This document shows, piece by piece, positions 5,421 to 6,134 of a stretch of DNA of 6,134 nt (positions are counted from its first letter, which is position 1; every line of letters begins with the position of its first letter). The position numbers were made by a program, and so were the translations under genes. The stretch is from Sedimentisphaerales bacterium. GTDB lineage: Bacteria; Planctomycetota; Phycisphaerae; Sedimentisphaerales; SM23-30. The stretch lies in the NCBI GenBank assembly GCA_016932145.1, contig JAFGDI010000184.1:1-6134 (forward strand), given 5' to 3'. The notes beneath the pieces were generated by a model, which did no database searches, was not told where the DNA came from, and saw only the letters and a list, made by a program, of their open reading frames with translations.

Positions 5421-6134
5421 TCACGCCAGTGACTTATACCATATATTCATACTCTCGATATTACCGGCAATATTGGTATTATTTACCAACCTGCCGCCAT
5501 AACTGTAGCCCCCTCTGGCAAAGGTAATGTTCATGCCTGGCGAAATTGCTCTGGCTATGGTATAAGCCGTCTGTATGCCAATGCGAGACATCTCCTCTTC
5601 CATACGAGTCAGTAAAGCAGAGGCATAATTCTTGCCTCGCATATCTTTCAAAGTAGCAAAATCAGTCATTTCGGCATTCGATGCCTTAAAGTCTATCTCA
5701 GAAGAAGCCAGAGCAGCAATATTGCCTTCATGCTCAACACAAAAATATTTCACATGACTGTCCATAGTTTCAGCCAGATAAGCAGGGTCATATATCGGGA
5801 AGGGATAACTACTGAAAACCTGACTATAAATACTGGCCATTTCCTCAACATCTTCCTTTGTACACTTCCTGATATTGGCATCAATGGCCCTGGCCTGATT
5901 TTGCTCAGTGAGCTTCTCAATAGTAACTTCCATAACCTGCTGATATTTATCTGAGAGCTCTTCGACCTTCCTTTCCGGGTCGGGATATTTAGCGATAAAG
6001 AAGCCATCTTCACTGTTATTAAAGAAATTTGGCACTACCCCCTCTTTGCGAAAACCGGCCTGGGTAAATACTGGAATCTCACTGGCAGGCACTTTGGCAA
6101 AAATCTTCGAATAACTATTTGCCTGGGCCATCTC
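5421..6134 (-). CDS. ablB: Beta-lysine N6-acetyltransferase, 5'-partial
   Basis: GNAT-family enzyme that acetylates beta-lysine at the epsilon amine with acetyl-CoA, giving the compatible solute N-epsilon-acetyl-beta-lysine. The frame stays open to the window edge (a GAG codon precedes the ATG at 6131) and AblB proteins are usually about 270-290 residues, so some 40-50 N-terminal residues are probably outside; 237 are visible. Numbering from the ATG at 6131, SKIFAKVPASEIPVFTQAGF (8-27) and GVVPNFFNNSEDGFFIAKY (31-49) are typical of the AblB N-terminal half. The GNAT domain begins near residue 86, its acetyl-CoA loop is RGKNYA (165-170), and the C-terminal RLVNNTNIAGNIESMNIWYK (214-233) is a family hallmark. 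Asn replaces the usual glycine in the R-x-x-G-x-A loop. The partner lysine 2,3-aminomutase gene ablA is expected just upstream, beyond 6134. Confidence 0.9.
   Translation of the reverse strand, partial: EMAQANSYSKIFAKVPASEIPVFTQAGFRKEGVVPNFFNNSEDGFFIAKYPDPERKVEELSDKYQQVMEVTIEKLTEQNQARAIDANIRKCTKEDVEEMASIYSQVFSSYPFPIYDPAYLAETMDSHVKYFCVEHEGNIAALASSEIDFKASNAEMTDFATLKDMRGKNYASALLTRMEEEMSRIGIQTAYTIARAISPGMNITFARGGYSYGGRLVNNTNIAGNIESMNIWYKSLA

Overview
The window looks like a piece of a bacterial chromosome of moderate GC, most probably from a planctomycete of the Phycisphaerae/Sedimentisphaerales type, or a related marine or sediment lineage. The main clues are a 518-residue minus-strand protein of a kind I associate with Planctomycetes (GHQP and RPRA...FIHGIGGA motifs, with a distant BshC-like look) and the pairing of a beta-lysine acetyltransferase (AblB) with dapB. 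The lineage call is from recalled family resemblance, not a search. No mobile element, CRISPR array or phage gene was seen.

Layout. From the left edge to 1715, on the plus strand, is the 3' part of a large (alpha/alpha)6-barrel glycoside hydrolase of the GH63/trehalase-like superfamily. Its reading frame is open to the first base of the window, so the real start lies outside. A 91-bp convergent gap with overlapping inverted repeats separates it from the minus-strand genes. Reading the minus strand from the right edge, these are: ablB (cut at its 5' end by the window edge), dapB with its own good promoter, a tRNA-Arg(ACG) gene with a strong intrinsic terminator, a family 2 glycosyltransferase, and the 518-residue BshC-like protein, whose start lies 89 nt inside the glycosyltransferase gene. 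No gene-free stretch exceeds about 210 bp.

How the genes may work together. AblB makes N-epsilon-acetyl-beta-lysine, a compatible solute, from beta-lysine, which lysine 2,3-aminomutase (AblA, expected just beyond the right edge) makes from lysine. DapB catalyses a committed step of lysine and diaminopimelate synthesis, so the right half combines lysine supply with osmolyte production, though dapB also has a housekeeping role. The glycosyltransferase and the BshC-like gene are translationally overlapped and almost certainly expressed together; their joint function is unknown and is the least explained part of the window. The left-hand hydrolase belongs to a superfamily that includes mannosylglycerate and glucosylglycerate hydrolases, so an osmolyte role is possible but not shown.
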